Below, piece after piece: positions 9,080 to 18,049 of a stretch of DNA of 64,000 nucleotides. Each line of letters starts with the position of its first letter. Positions within the stretch are counted from its first letter, which is position 1. The DNA comes from Streptomyces sp. CC0208 (GTDB taxonomy: Bacteria; Actinomycetota; Actinomycetes; Streptomycetales; Streptomycetaceae), in assembly GCF_003443735.1 (NCBI RefSeq), contig NZ_CP031969.1, positions 1,240,001 to 1,304,000 on the forward strand, given 5' to 3'. Under the pieces are notes generated by a model that saw only the letters and a list, made by a program, of their open reading frames with translations, searched no databases and was not told the origin of the DNA. The position numbers were made by a program, and so were the translations under genes.

Positions 9080-10407
9080 CTTCTCCCGATCCGGACACCG
9101 GCCTGCTCGCCCCGGGGTGGGCAGGCTCCCCCGCCGCCGCGGCGACCTCCGACGGCGCCTGTCTCCAGGCGCTGCTGGACGCGGAGGCCGCGCTGACCCG
9201 GGCGCAGGCCCGCCTGGGGCTCGCCCCGGACGCGGCGGCCGACGCGGTGACCGAGGCGGCCCACGCGGACCGCTTCGACGTACGATCCCTCGCCGAGCGG
9301 GCGCGCACCGGCGGCAACCCCGTCATCCCCTTGGTCGCCGACCTCACGAAGGCGGTCGGCGAGGAGTACGGGCCGTACGTCCACCGGGGCGCCACCAGCC
9401 AGGACATCCTGGACACGGCGACGATGCTGGTGGCGGCACGCACCCTCGACCTCGTACTGGGGGACCTGCACCGCGTCCAGCAGGCCCTGGCCCGGCTCGC
9501 CTCCGAGCATCGGGACACCGTGATGCCTGCGCGGACACTCACCCAGCACGCCGTTCCGACCACGTTCGGGCTCAAGGCGGCCGGGTGGCGTTCGTTGGCC
9601 CTGGATGCGCGGGACCGGGTCATCGAGGTGCGGGACGATCTACCCGCACAGCTAGGGGGTGCCGCAGGGACGCTGGCGGCCTTCACCGCGTACGGCGCCC
9701 GGGACACGGTGATGCTCACGGCTGCCTTCGCCCGTGAACTCGGCCTCGATGCGCCGCTCCTCCCCTGGCACACCCTGCGCACTCCGATCGCCGACCTCGC
9801 CGGCTGCCTGGCGTTCACCGCCGGAGCGCTGGGCAAGATCGCCGCGGATGTGCTGGTACTCGGCCGTACCGAGATCGCCGAGGTCGCGGAGGGCAGCGGG
9901 GGCGGTTCCTCGGCCATGCCGCACAAGGCGAACCCCGTCCGCTCGACGCTGATCGCCGCTGCGGCCCGGCGCGCGCCGCAGCTCGCGGCCACGCTGTACG
10001 GCTCGATGGCCGCGGAGGACGAGCGCCCGGCCGGTGTCTGGCACGCCGAGTGGGAGCCGCTGAGGGATCTGCTGCGACTGGTCGGCGGCGCCGCCCGGGA
10101 CGCGGCCGAACTGACCGAGGGACTGAGGGTGAACGCGGACACCATGCGTGCACACCTCGATCTCACCCACGGGTTGATCGTCTCCGAGCGTCTGTCCGCC
10201 GAGCTGGCCGCCGTGCTGGGGCGCCCCCGCGCGAAGCAGCTGCTCACGGATCTCGCGAAGCGGACATACACCGAAGGGCTCTCGCTCGGCGAACTCCTCG
10301 CTCAGGAGCCCGGGTTGAAGGACGTCGATCTCGACGAGCTCACCGACCCCGCCCGTTACACCGGCTCCGCCGGTGCCCTCACCGACCGTGCTCTGGAGCG
10401 ACGTTGA
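9076..10407 (+). CDS. pcaB: 3-carboxy-cis,cis-muconate cycloisomerase
   Basis: A 443-residue member of the fumarase/aspartase superfamily. It lactonises 3-carboxymuconate to 4-carboxymuconolactone. The superfamily signature GGSSAMPHKANP is present near residue 280, and HRGATSQDILDTA carries the conserved TSQD loop. The start is GTG 9076 overlapping the pcaG stop; the end overlaps the pcaL TTG start (TTGA). Confidence 0.94.
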   Translation: MTSPDPDTGLLAPGWAGSPAAAATSDGACLQALLDAEAALTRAQARLGLAPDAAADAVTEAAHADRFDVRSLAERARTGGNPVIPLVADLTKAVGEEYGPYVHRGATSQDILDTATMLVAARTLDLVLGDLHRVQQALARLASEHRDTVMPARTLTQHAVPTTFGLKAAGWRSLALDARDRVIEVRDDLPAQLGGAAGTLAAFTAYGARDTVMLTAAFARELGLDAPLLPWHTLRTPIADLAGCLAFTAGALGKIAADVLVLGRTEIAEVAEGSGGGSSAMPHKANPVRSTLIAAAARRAPQLAATLYGSMAAEDERPAGVWHAEWEPLRDLLRLVGGAARDAAELTEGLRVNADTMRAHLDLTHGLIVSERLSAELAAVLGRPRAKQLLTDLAKRTYTEGLSLGELLAQEPGLKDVDLDELTDPARYTGSAGALTDRALERR

Positions 10408-11525
10408 CCGACACCCTCCTCAACCACCGCGCCGAGGGCCCCGCCTCCGCTCCCCCGCTGCTGCTCGGGCCGTCGCTCGGGACGTCGTACGCCCTGTGGG
10501 ACAAGGTGGCGCCCGAGCTGTCGCTCACCCACCGGGTGATCCGCTGGGACCTGCCCGGACACGGCGGTTCGGCGGCCGACCTGATCGGGCCCGGCGCCGG
10601 CGTGGGTGACCTAGCCGACCTGGTGCTGGCGCTCGCCGACTCGCTCGGCGTCGAGCGGTTCGCCTACGCGGGAGTGTCGCTCGGGGGCGCGGTCGGTCTG
10701 CACCTGGCCGTGCACCACCCGGAGCGCGTCGCCTCGCTGGCGGTGATCTGCTCCTCGGCCCACTTCAACGGGGCCAAGCCGTGGCAGGAGCGGGCCGAGC
10801 GGGTCCGCCGGGAGGGCCTGGAGTGGCTGCTGGAGAGCGCGAACTCCCGTTGGTTCGCGGGTGACTTCACCGTCCCGGAGCTCGTACGGGACCACGCCGA
10901 GGCCGATCCGGAGGCGTACGCGGCCTGCTGTGACGCCCTGGCCTCCTTCGACCTGCGCGACCGGCTGGCCGGGATCTCCGCGCCGACTCTGCTGATCGCC
11001 GGCCGCCAGGACCCGGCGACCCCGCCGCCCCATCTGCGGGAGATCGCCGACGCGGTGCCGCGTGCCACGCTCGTCGAACTCCCGGGGGCCTCGCACCTGG
11101 CCCCGGCGCAGTGCCCGGAAGCCGTTCTCACCGCTCTGCGCACGCATCTCGACGGGGGTGCCAAGCGGGGCATGGAGGTGCGGCGCGAGGTGCTCGGGGA
11201 CGCGCACGTGGACCGGGCGCAGGCCCGGCAGACGCCGTTCACCGCGCGGTTCCAGGACTTCATCTCGCGGTACGCGTGGGGCGAGATCTGGACCGACCCG
11301 ACGCTCAGCCGCCGCGAGCGCAGCATGATCACGCTGACGGCGCTGGTCGCGCACGGCCACTACGACGAGCTGGCCATGCATGTGCGGGCGGCCCGGCGCA
11401 ACGGCCTCACGCCGGAGGAGATCGGCGCCGTCCTGCTCCAGACGGCCGTCTACTGCGGGGTACCGGCGGCGAACTCGGCGTTCGCCACGGCCCAGCGGGT
11501 GCTGGCGGAGGAGACGGAAGGGTGA
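10404..11525 (+). CDS. pcaL: PcaL: fused 3-oxoadipate enol-lactonase and 4-carboxymuconolactone decarboxylase
   Basis: A 373-residue two-domain enzyme covering two consecutive steps, as known for PcaL in Streptomyces and Rhodococcus. Residues about 1-245 are an alpha/beta hydrolase (PcaD) with the nucleophile elbow GVSLGGAVG and the late catalytic His in GASHLAPAQC. Residues about 255-373 are the decarboxylase (PcaC): RREVLGDAHVDRA, RERSMITLTALVAHGHYDEL and CGVPAANSAFATA. The start is a TTG at 10404 inside the pcaB stop, so it probably depends on translational coupling. It is the last gene of the pca operon; the SDR gene follows after 49 bp. Confidence 0.93.
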   Translation: MTDTLLNHRAEGPASAPPLLLGPSLGTSYALWDKVAPELSLTHRVIRWDLPGHGGSAADLIGPGAGVGDLADLVLALADSLGVERFAYAGVSLGGAVGLHLAVHHPERVASLAVICSSAHFNGAKPWQERAERVRREGLEWLLESANSRWFAGDFTVPELVRDHAEADPEAYAACCDALASFDLRDRLAGISAPTLLIAGRQDPATPPPHLREIADAVPRATLVELPGASHLAPAQCPEAVLTALRTHLDGGAKRGMEVRREVLGDAHVDRAQARQTPFTARFQDFISRYAWGEIWTDPTLSRRERSMITLTALVAHGHYDELAMHVRAARRNGLTPEEIGAVLLQTAVYCGVPAANSAFATAQRVLAEETEG

Positions 11526-11574
11526 CCCCGGCAGGGGCAGGCACGAGAGACGACCGTGTGCCTACCGTGGGAGC

Positions 11575-12354
11575 ATGTCGACCATCCTGATCACCGGTGC
11601 CACCTCCGGTCTCGGCCGTTACGTCGCCTTCGAACTGGTCCGCGCCGGCCATCTCGTCCTCGCCCACGGGCGGGACCCGGGCCGCACCGAGAGCCTGGTT
11701 GCCGAACTGCGGACCGAGGGGGTGGCCGAGGGATTCGTCGCCGACCTCGCCTCCCTGGCCCAGGTGCGCGAGCTGGGCGCACGGGTCGCCGAGGCCCACC
11801 CCGGGCTCGATGTCCTGATCAACAACGCGGGCGTGGGCGCGGGTTCGCCCGGCTCGGGGCGGGAGGTGAGCGCGGACGGGCATGAACTGCGGCTGGCGGT
11901 GAACTACTTGGCGCCGGTCGCGCTGACCAGAGCACTGTTGCCGACGCGGCCGGCGCGGATCGTCAACGTCGGGTCGGTCGGCCAGGAGCCGGTCGACTTC
12001 GACGACGTCGAGTTCACTCGCGGCTACAACGGTTTCGCCGCGTACCGCCGCGCCAAGTTCGCGCTGGCGGCCCATACCTTCGCCCTGGCCGAGGAGTTGG
12101 CGGGAACGGAGGTCGCGGTCAACGTCCTGCACCCGGCGACGTTCATGGACACGGCCATGGTCCGCGAGGGCGGGGTGGCTCCGTGGTCGACGGTGGCGGA
12201 CGGGGCTCCGGGGGTGCTGGCCCTGGCCACCCAGGACCTGGGCACGGGCGGCTTCTTCGACGGGACGAATCCGGCGCGGGCACACGAGGGGACGTACGAC
12301 AGGGAGGTGCAGAAGCGCCTGTCGGCCGTCACCGACCGGCTACTGGTGTCCTGA
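11575..12354 (+). CDS. Short-chain dehydrogenase/reductase
   Basis: A 259-residue classical SDR. It has the cofactor motif TGATSGLG at residues 7-14, NNAG at the end of beta-4, Ser in NVGSVGQ and the catalytic YRRAK (YxxxK). The substrate is unknown. It lies 49 bp after pcaL on the same strand and could be read through, but it has no step in the protocatechuate pathway. It resembles the retinol/protochlorophyllide-reductase-like SDRs common in actinobacteria. It converges on the STAND ATPase gene with 17 bp between stops. Confidence 0.85.
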   Translation: MSTILITGATSGLGRYVAFELVRAGHLVLAHGRDPGRTESLVAELRTEGVAEGFVADLASLAQVRELGARVAEAHPGLDVLINNAGVGAGSPGSGREVSADGHELRLAVNYLAPVALTRALLPTRPARIVNVGSVGQEPVDFDDVEFTRGYNGFAAYRRAKFALAAHTFALAEELAGTEVAVNVLHPATFMDTAMVREGGVAPWSTVADGAPGVLALATQDLGTGGFFDGTNPARAHEGTYDREVQKRLSAVTDRLLVS

Positions 12355-12371
12355 GGAGGCGAAAACGCCGG

Positions 12372-15041
12372 TCACCGCAGTCCCCGCCCCGTCTCCAGCA
12401 CCTCCCTGGCCTGCGCCACCAACCCGTCCGCCCCGCACGAACGCGCCAGCGCCAGGCCCCGGTTGAGCTCGGCCACGGACCGCGCCGCGATGCCGTACTC
12501 GACCCGGGCCGCGGCATGCTCGTACTGACAAGGCGACGCCTCCAGATACGCCACGGCCTGCGCGGCAAGCCGTACCGCCCGCTGCCCCGTCTCCAGCGCG
12601 GCAGCGCACCGCAGCGCCTCACCGATCGCCGTGTCCGTGCCGAGGCGCTCGGCATGCCGGCGCAGATCCGTGGCCAGCTGGGCGGCCCGCACCGGGTCCT
12701 CGACGGCGAGAGCGCGCGCGAGGTCGGCCGCCCACGGCACCAGCACGGGATTGTGGTGTCCTCGGACCGCCGCTGCCTTCTCCGCGGCGTCCAGTTCGTT
12801 GATCCCCTCCTTGGTCCTGCCGACCGCCAGCAGCAGCCGCCCGCGCACGGACCGGGGGTCGGGCAGCACGATCGTGGACGGGTACGGCGGGGCGAACCCG
12901 TACTGCTCGGCGATCGCCCACGCCTCCTCGACATGCCCGCGCGCGAGCAGCGTGTCGACGAGGTTGCAGGTCGCCGACCAGTACAGCGGCAGGCCTCGCC
13001 CCACCCGCTCGGCGAGCCGCAGGGACTCGCGCAGGGAGGTCTCCGCCTCCCGGAGCCGGCCGCGCCGACGGTGGCCCAGGCCGACGTAGGCGTGGGCGAG
13101 CGCGAGGTGGCCGCCGCTCCAGCCGGCCGTCTCGTAGGTGCGCAGGGCCTCGGTGTACAGGGCCTCGGCGCGGTCGAGCCGGTCCGTGAAGGCGTACGCG
13201 CTGGCCAGCATCAGCGGCAGTTCGAGGCCCCACTCGGTGTCGGTCCAGCCGAGTCCCGGCGCGAGGCGGCCGTTGACGAGGGCGCGGTCGCACACTTCGC
13301 CGATCTCCTCGGCGCTCTCGCCGCGGGCCATCGCGTCGAATCCGCGCAGGATCAGCAGGGCCCGCTCGGAGTTGTCCCGGCCCGTGCAGGTGGCGGCCAG
13401 GGCGGCGAGGCGCTCGGAGCGCCCCGGGGAGGTGGCCTCGCCCGGGTAGAGCCCCTCCCAGGTGTACTGCACGGCCTGGAGGCGCAGTCGGGCCGGGCCT
13501 TCCTCGTGCCGGGCGGCCTCCGCCTCGACCGTGCGGACCGCCTCTTCCAGCTGGTTGTTGTGCATGAGCGCCTGGGACAGGCGGACGACGGCGTCCACCC
13601 GGGCGGCGCCCTCCAGGCCGGGCAGGGCGAGCGCGGTCTGGAGGTGGCCGATGGTCTTGGCGGGGGCGGTCAGGAGGGTGGCGCAGCCGAGTTCGAAGAG
13701 CACGCGCGCGTGCACCTCGGGGGTCGGGGGTTCCAGCAGGGCGCGCTCCAGACAGCGGCGGGCCGCGTCGGGGGCGCCGACGAGGAGGTGTTCACGGGCG
13801 GCCTCGCGCAGTTGCTCGACGAGTTCCTCGTCGTCGTCCGGGTGGACCTGGAGCAGGTGCCGGGAGGCGGCCGCGGCGCCGAGCCCGGAGTCGGTGACGA
13901 GCTGGGCGGCGATGCCGTGCATGGCGGTGCGCAGGGCGTCGGGGATGGAGTCGTAGACGGCGGTGGCGATCAGTGGGTGCACGAACTCCAGCTCGTCGTC
14001 CTCCGCGTCGGAGTCGGTCAGGATGCGGGCGTTGCGCAGCAGTTCGGCGCAGAGGGTCGCCTTGTCCGGCTTGAGGGTGGCGAGTCTGGCCACCAGGTCG
14101 ACGGAGATGTCGGTGCCGAGGATCGCGGCCGCCCAGGCGAACCGGGTGGCGTCGATGCCGAGTTCCTCCAGGCGGGCGACGAGTCCGCCGCCGCGGGCCG
14201 ACCGGTTCAGCTCGCGCAGTTCGTTGGCCGAGCCCTCGCTGGGTTCCATCTCGCTGTCGCGGACCTTGGCGAGGAGCTCGACGGTCTCGTACGGGTTGCC
14301 GCCGGTGACGGCCCACACCTCGCGGCAGAACGGGGCGTCGGCGTGCTCGCCGAGGGTGGCGCGGGTGAGGCCCGCGGTGGCTTCCGGGGTGAGGGCGCTG
14401 AGGCTGGTGACGGGGTGGCCCGCGGCGGAGGCCACGGTCTCCAGGAGGCGGTCGCTCTCGGTGGTGGCCTCGCCGGGCCGCCGGGCCACCACGACCAGGA
14501 CGGACAGGTCGTCCAGGCGCTCGGCGAAGGCGGCGAGCCAGCGCAGGGTCTCCTGGTCGGCCCAGTGGGCGTCGTCGACCATCAGCACGAGCGGCCAGTC
14601 CCGGCGGGCCAGCCGGCGCACCGCGGCGACCAGTCCGTCGCACACGCCCTGCGGGTCGGCCTGCCGCTCCCCCGGGTCCGCGATGCCGAGGGCGGGGCCT
14701 GCGATGTCGTACCAGTCGCCGAGGTACTCGCGGGCCTCCTCGGGCATCAGCGACAGGAGGGCCGGCTGGAGCAGTTGGCGTACGACGTTGAAGGGGACGG
14801 ACCTGAGGGTCTCGCCGCCGCGGGCCGACCAGACCGTGCAGCCGCGCTCCTCGGCGAGGCGGCGGGTCTGGGTCAGCAGGGCGGTCTTGCCGAAGCCCGC
14901 CTCGCCGCGGATCAGCAGCACACTGCCCGAGGACGTGCGGCCCGCACACAGGGAGTCGATCACCCGTTCGACGGCGGCGAGTTCCTCGTCGCGCTCCCAC
15001 AGCGAGGCCGGGGCGGCCGCAATCGGCCGTACCTCCGTCAT
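12372..15041 (-). CDS. LuxR-like STAND ATPase lacking the C-terminal HTH
   Basis: An 889-residue protein built like large LuxR (LAL/MalT-like) regulators. The N-terminal AAA/STAND module has Walker A GEAGFGKTAL near residue 46 and Walker B LVLMVDDAHWAD near residue 150. It is followed by about 500 residues of alpha-helical TPR-like repeats (AREHLLVGAPDAARRCLERA, ELGCATLLT). The usual C-terminal LuxR HTH is absent. The frame ends at VLETGRGLR, and only 17 bp separate it from the convergent SDR gene, so there is no room for a frameshifted HTH. I start it at ATG 15041 (MTEVRPIAAAP); the longer upstream frame is non-conserved in appearance. It could be an HTH-less sensor partner or a decayed regulator. 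Confidence 0.8.
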   Translation of the reverse strand: MTEVRPIAAAPASLWERDEELAAVERVIDSLCAGRTSSGSVLLIRGEAGFGKTALLTQTRRLAEERGCTVWSARGGETLRSVPFNVVRQLLQPALLSLMPEEAREYLGDWYDIAGPALGIADPGERQADPQGVCDGLVAAVRRLARRDWPLVLMVDDAHWADQETLRWLAAFAERLDDLSVLVVVARRPGEATTESDRLLETVASAAGHPVTSLSALTPEATAGLTRATLGEHADAPFCREVWAVTGGNPYETVELLAKVRDSEMEPSEGSANELRELNRSARGGGLVARLEELGIDATRFAWAAAILGTDISVDLVARLATLKPDKATLCAELLRNARILTDSDAEDDELEFVHPLIATAVYDSIPDALRTAMHGIAAQLVTDSGLGAAAASRHLLQVHPDDDEELVEQLREAAREHLLVGAPDAARRCLERALLEPPTPEVHARVLFELGCATLLTAPAKTIGHLQTALALPGLEGAARVDAVVRLSQALMHNNQLEEAVRTVEAEAARHEEGPARLRLQAVQYTWEGLYPGEATSPGRSERLAALAATCTGRDNSERALLILRGFDAMARGESAEEIGEVCDRALVNGRLAPGLGWTDTEWGLELPLMLASAYAFTDRLDRAEALYTEALRTYETAGWSGGHLALAHAYVGLGHRRRGRLREAETSLRESLRLAERVGRGLPLYWSATCNLVDTLLARGHVEEAWAIAEQYGFAPPYPSTIVLPDPRSVRGRLLLAVGRTKEGINELDAAEKAAAVRGHHNPVLVPWAADLARALAVEDPVRAAQLATDLRRHAERLGTDTAIGEALRCAAALETGQRAVRLAAQAVAYLEASPCQYEHAAARVEYGIAARSVAELNRGLALARSCGADGLVAQAREVLETGRGLR

Positions 15042-15197
15042 CCCGCTACCTCCCCAAGTCGCCCGGACGACGTACAGATCTCGAGCGTAGCCGTCCCGGT
15101 GCGGAAGCGGAGGACGGTCGGGGTACCTGTTGCCTTGACGGGTGACCTGGGGTACGGGAGGGCGACGCGCGGTGCCTCTGACCTCCCGTCGACAAAC

Positions 15198-15212
15198 CTG
15201 ACCGACAGTCAG
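15198..15212. promoter_or_regulatory. Small inverted repeat in divergent region (STAND ATPase / DUF2510 gene)
   Basis: CTGACCGACAGTCAG has 5-bp arms around a 5-bp centre and lies about 80 bp before the DUF2510 start. It looks like a small repressor site. Short arms can occur by chance in this base composition, so this is tentative. Nothing else stands out in the 252-bp gap. Confidence 0.25.
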
Positions 15213-15293
15213 CCGTGGGGCGCGTCTCGGAACGGCCGATTCGAGTGGTGGCCCTCTCATCCCTCTTTCACCGAGTGCTCATACGGTGGGGGC

Positions 15294-16295
15294 ATGACGC
15301 AGGAGACTCCCCCCGGGTGGTACCCCGACCCCGGGCAGACAAGTGACGGTCCCGCCGCCGAGCGCTGGTGGGACGGCAAGGCGTGGACCGAGCAGACCCG
15401 GCCCGCCGGATCAGCCGCCGCATGGGGTCCCCCGGAACAGGTCGCGAGCCCTGGGGACGCCGGGCCGTACCCGGCCTTCCCGCCGTATCCCGCCCAGCCG
15501 CCGAGCGGCTCGCGGCGCGGTCGTACGGGCATAGCCGTGGCGGTGGCGGTCGTGGTCCTGGCGAGCATAGGCGTGGGCGTGTACGCGCTGGCCCACAGCG
15601 GCAACGGGAACAATGACTCGGCCACCTCGCAGGGGCCGGGCGGCCCGGGCGGCACGGGAGGCCAGGGCGGACCGTTCGGCGGCAACGGAGGGTCCGGCGG
15701 TTCCGGCGGCAGCGGGGGTTCCGGGGGCGCGTCGCCCTCCCCGCAGGGGTCCGAGGCGCCGAGGATCGAGAGCGGTTCGGTGACCGACTCGATCGACGGG
15801 ATCAGCCTGCCCGTACCGGACGACTGGTACGGCCAGGAGATAGCGGTCGGAGCGTCCGTGACCTCGAACGACTCCTATGCGTGCCCCGGCGACACCGCCG
15901 ACAAGTGCACGAAGGGCGGTGCCTACTCGGCGCCCGCCGTGGCGCTGGGCACCAAGGGCGGCACGGCCGAGGCCGTCGCCAAGGCCGACATCCAGGCGAA
16001 CGCCGAGCAGTCCTACGGCGGCAAGACCTACGGTTCGATCACCTCGCACGACGTCCTCGCCTCGAAGGCGGTGACCGTGGCCGGGCAGAAGGGTTATCTG
16101 GTCCGCTGGAAGGCGGTCACCAGCAAGGGCTCCGACGGCTATGTCGAGTCCCTGGCCTTCCCGTCCCCGGCGAACCCGCAGCAGATCGTCGTGGTGCGCT
16201 TCGGTGTCGACGTCGAGGAGGGCCAGAGCGTGATCGACGACATCACCAAGGGGATCAAGGTGTCGACGGGCGGCGGCAGAGGCCAGGGCGTCTGA
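15294..16295 (+). CDS. DUF2510 domain membrane-anchored extracellular protein
   Basis: A 333-residue protein of unknown function. Residues about 5-40 form a DUF2510 domain (PPGWYPDPGQ, WWDGKAWTEQTRP). A Pro-rich linker, one transmembrane helix (IAVAVAVVVLASIGVGVYAL, near residues 80-100) and a long Gly/Ser-rich low-complexity linker (about 15635-15735) follow. The C-terminal domain of about 165 residues (SISLPVPDDWYG-like start, then DTADKCTKGGAYSAPAVALG) should be extracellular. DUF2510 would be cytoplasmic. A strong hairpin follows the stop. Confidence 0.8.
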   Translation: MTQETPPGWYPDPGQTSDGPAAERWWDGKAWTEQTRPAGSAAAWGPPEQVASPGDAGPYPAFPPYPAQPPSGSRRGRTGIAVAVAVVVLASIGVGVYALAHSGNGNNDSATSQGPGGPGGTGGQGGPFGGNGGSGGSGGSGGSGGASPSPQGSEAPRIESGSVTDSIDGISLPVPDDWYGQEIAVGASVTSNDSYACPGDTADKCTKGGAYSAPAVALGTKGGTAEAVAKADIQANAEQSYGGKTYGSITSHDVLASKAVTVAGQKGYLVRWKAVTSKGSDGYVESLAFPSPANPQQIVVVRFGVDVEEGQSVIDDITKGIKVSTGGGRGQGV

Positions 16296-16317
16296 CGACC
16301 GGTCCCCGGACACCCGT

Positions 16318-16364
16318 CGGCCGGGTGGGGCGCCTCCCCGCTCAGGAGGAACCCCACCCGGCCG
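16318..16364. terminator. Long perfect hairpin, probable bidirectional terminator
   Basis: The arms CGGCCGGGTGGGG (16318-16330) and CCCCACCCGGCCG (16352-16364) are perfectly complementary over 13 bp. The 21-nt loop can itself pair (CCTCC with GGAGG). It lies between the convergent ends of the DUF2510 and TetR genes, so it can stop transcription in both directions. There is no U-tract, which is usual in Streptomyces. Confidence 0.75.
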
Positions 16365-16445
16365 GGGGGTGCGCGCCGCCCCCGTCCCCACGGTGCGGCG
16401 CGAGCAGGCCACCGTCCAGTCATCCCGTGGACGGCGACCTGGGTC

Positions 16446-17060
16446 TCAGGTCAGGCCGAGGGCCGGCAGTACGGCGGCCTCGACGAAGTGGACCAGGTAG
16501 TCCGGGTCGGCGTACTTCCCGTCCACGACGGGCCGGGCGCGGATGACGCCGAACATCTGGGCCGGGACGTACTCCAGCGCCGGGTGTCCGGCGGTGATCT
16601 CACCCCGGTCGACCCCCCGCTGGAGAATGTGCCTCAGTGCGGCGATCTCCGGTTCGACCAGCGCCTCACGCAGGGCCTGCGCGAGTTCCGCGTCCTGGGT
16701 GACGGCGTGGCCGAGCGCCTGGAGCAGCTTGGTGTCGTGCATCGACCACCGGCCCGCGGCCCGGGCGGCCTCGCGCAGGTCGTCGGCGAGCGATCCGGTG
16801 TCGATCCCGTCGAACTTCGACCTGCGGCGGGAGCGCAGGGCGGCCACCACGAACTGGGGCTTGGTCTTCCACTGCCGGTAGAGGGTGGACTTGCTGCAGC
16901 GGGTGCTGGCGGCGACGCCCTCCATGGTCACGGCTTCGTATCCGCATTCGCGGACCTGTTCGAGCACGGCGTCGAAGAACTCCTGCTCACGCTCGGGCGT
17001 GATCTTGGAGCGGCGCGAGGCGGCGACCGTCTCCGGTCCGTCCGCGGCCTGCGACGTCAT
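16446..17060 (-). CDS. TetR/AcrR-family transcriptional regulator
   Basis: A 204-residue TetR regulator. The N-terminal HTH is AVTMEGVAASTRCSKSTLYR followed by QWKTKPQFVVAAL; the C-terminal ligand domain is of the TetR_C type with an AGRWSMHDTKLLQALGHAV segment. I choose ATG 17060 rather than ATG 17075 because GGAGG lies 8 nt before it, inside the longer reading. It is divergent from a PAP2/DMT operon across a region packed with palindromes, so it probably represses that operon and itself. The ligand is unknown. Confidence 0.88.
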   Translation of the reverse strand: MTSQAADGPETVAASRRSKITPEREQEFFDAVLEQVRECGYEAVTMEGVAASTRCSKSTLYRQWKTKPQFVVAALRSRRRSKFDGIDTGSLADDLREAARAAGRWSMHDTKLLQALGHAVTQDAELAQALREALVEPEIAALRHILQRGVDRGEITAGHPALEYVPAQMFGVIRARPVVDGKYADPDYLVHFVEAAVLPALGLT

Positions 17061-17105
17061 CAGCTCGTCCTCCATTCATTCCCGGATTCCAGTGTGTCGT
17101 ATGTC

Positions 17106-17176
17106 TATCGATACGCCAGTGTACCGGTACCCGACCGTATCGGTACACTGGCGTATCGGTACGATGCCGTACCGAT
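17106..17176. promoter_or_regulatory. Operator array between the TetR gene and the PAP2 operon
   Basis: Nested palindromes fill 71 bp. TATCGATA lies at 17106-17113 and GTACCGGTAC at 17121-17130. A perfect 18-bp inverted repeat, CGATACGCCAGTGTACCG at 17109-17126 and its complement at 17141-17158, has a 14-bp spacer. ATCGGTAC at 17155-17162 is paired with GTACCGAT at 17169-17176. The shared element is CGGTAC/GTACCG. The position between divergent starts fits control by the adjacent TetR protein, possibly with two or more dimers. Confidence 0.75.
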
Positions 17177-17245
17177 GAGTTTCGGCAGCCGGACGAGTCA
17201 CCCGTACGTCCGGTTCAGCACCAGCACCAGCGAAAGGGCCGGGGG

Positions 17246-18049
17246 ATGAATGCCCGCACCGAGCCTGCAGAAGCGGGGCCGAGCGCGACAGCGCGGCCGC
17301 CGCTCGTCCGGGAAATCCTGCTCGTCGTAGGACTCTTCCTCGTCTACAAGTTCGGCCGGCAACTGGCCACGGGCCACACCGCCGAGGCCTACCGCAACGC
17401 CGGTCGCGTGTGGGACTGGGAACGGACCCTGCATCTGCCGGGCGAGGGCTCGGTGCAGTCGCTGCTGCTGCACGGCGACACCCTGGCGCACATCGCCAAC
17501 ACCTACTACGCGACCGTCCACTTCCCGGCCACCGTCGCCTTCCTGGTCTGGCTGTACCTGAAGCGCCCCGCCCACTACGTCTGGGCCCGCCGCGTCCTGG
17601 CCGCCCTCACCGGCGCCGCCCTGGTGCTGCACCTAGTCTTCCCGCTGGCCCCGCCGCGGATGCTCGCGGCGGCCGGACTGGTCGACACCGCGAAGGTGTA
17701 CGGCCCCTCCGTGTACGGCCCGCCGCAGACCGACACCCTCTCCAACCAGTTCGCCGCGATGCCCTCGCTGCACTTCGGGTGGGCCCTGATGGTGGCGATC
17801 GGCCTGATCGTGGCCACCCGCTCGCACTGGCGCTGGCTGTGGCTGCTGCACCCGCTGGTGACCCTGGTGGTCATCGTCGGGACGGCGAACCACTACTGGA
17901 TGGACGCGCTCGTGGCCGCGGCCCTGCTCGGCATCGCGCTCGCGATCACTCACCCGCCGCACCGCACGGCCGCCACGGCGGGCCGGGCACAGGAGAAGCT
18001 CGCCCCGGCCGAACCGCAGGAGAACGTCCTGGTCGGAGCGGTCCGATGA
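17246..18049 (+). CDS. PAP2-family membrane phosphatase
   Basis: A 267-residue integral membrane protein with about six hydrophobic helices. PAP2 signature pieces are present: AMPSLHFGWAL (phosphatase motif 2, with His) and GTANHYWMDALVAA (motif 3 with catalytic His and Asp). The first motif is degenerate, as in the PAP2_3/inositolphosphotransferase-like branch. It probably removes phosphate from a lipid or polyprenyl phosphate at the outer membrane face. The stop overlaps the start of the DMT gene (ATGA), and expression is likely controlled by the divergent TetR regulator. Confidence 0.85.
   Translation: MNARTEPAEAGPSATARPPLVREILLVVGLFLVYKFGRQLATGHTAEAYRNAGRVWDWERTLHLPGEGSVQSLLLHGDTLAHIANTYYATVHFPATVAFLVWLYLKRPAHYVWARRVLAALTGAALVLHLVFPLAPPRMLAAAGLVDTAKVYGPSVYGPPQTDTLSNQFAAMPSLHFGWALMVAIGLIVATRSHWRWLWLLHPLVTLVVIVGTANHYWMDALVAAALLGIALAITHPPHRTAATAGRAQEKLAPAEPQENVLVGAVR

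Noticed and set aside
8862..10271. Long open frame (469 residues) antisense to pcaB
   Set aside because: It is Arg/Ser/Ala-rich with no motif, and the opposite strand encodes a complete PcaB. In very GC-rich DNA such mirror frames are common.
11575..12354. SDR gene as an eighth gene of the protocatechuate operon
   Set aside because: It is close and co-directional, but no pathway step needs it and the coupled GTGA/TTGA overlaps stop at pcaL.
15635..15735. Gly-rich repeated codons, at first glance a DNA tandem repeat
   Set aside because: It is a low-complexity Gly/Ser linker of the DUF2510 protein, without exact unit repetition.
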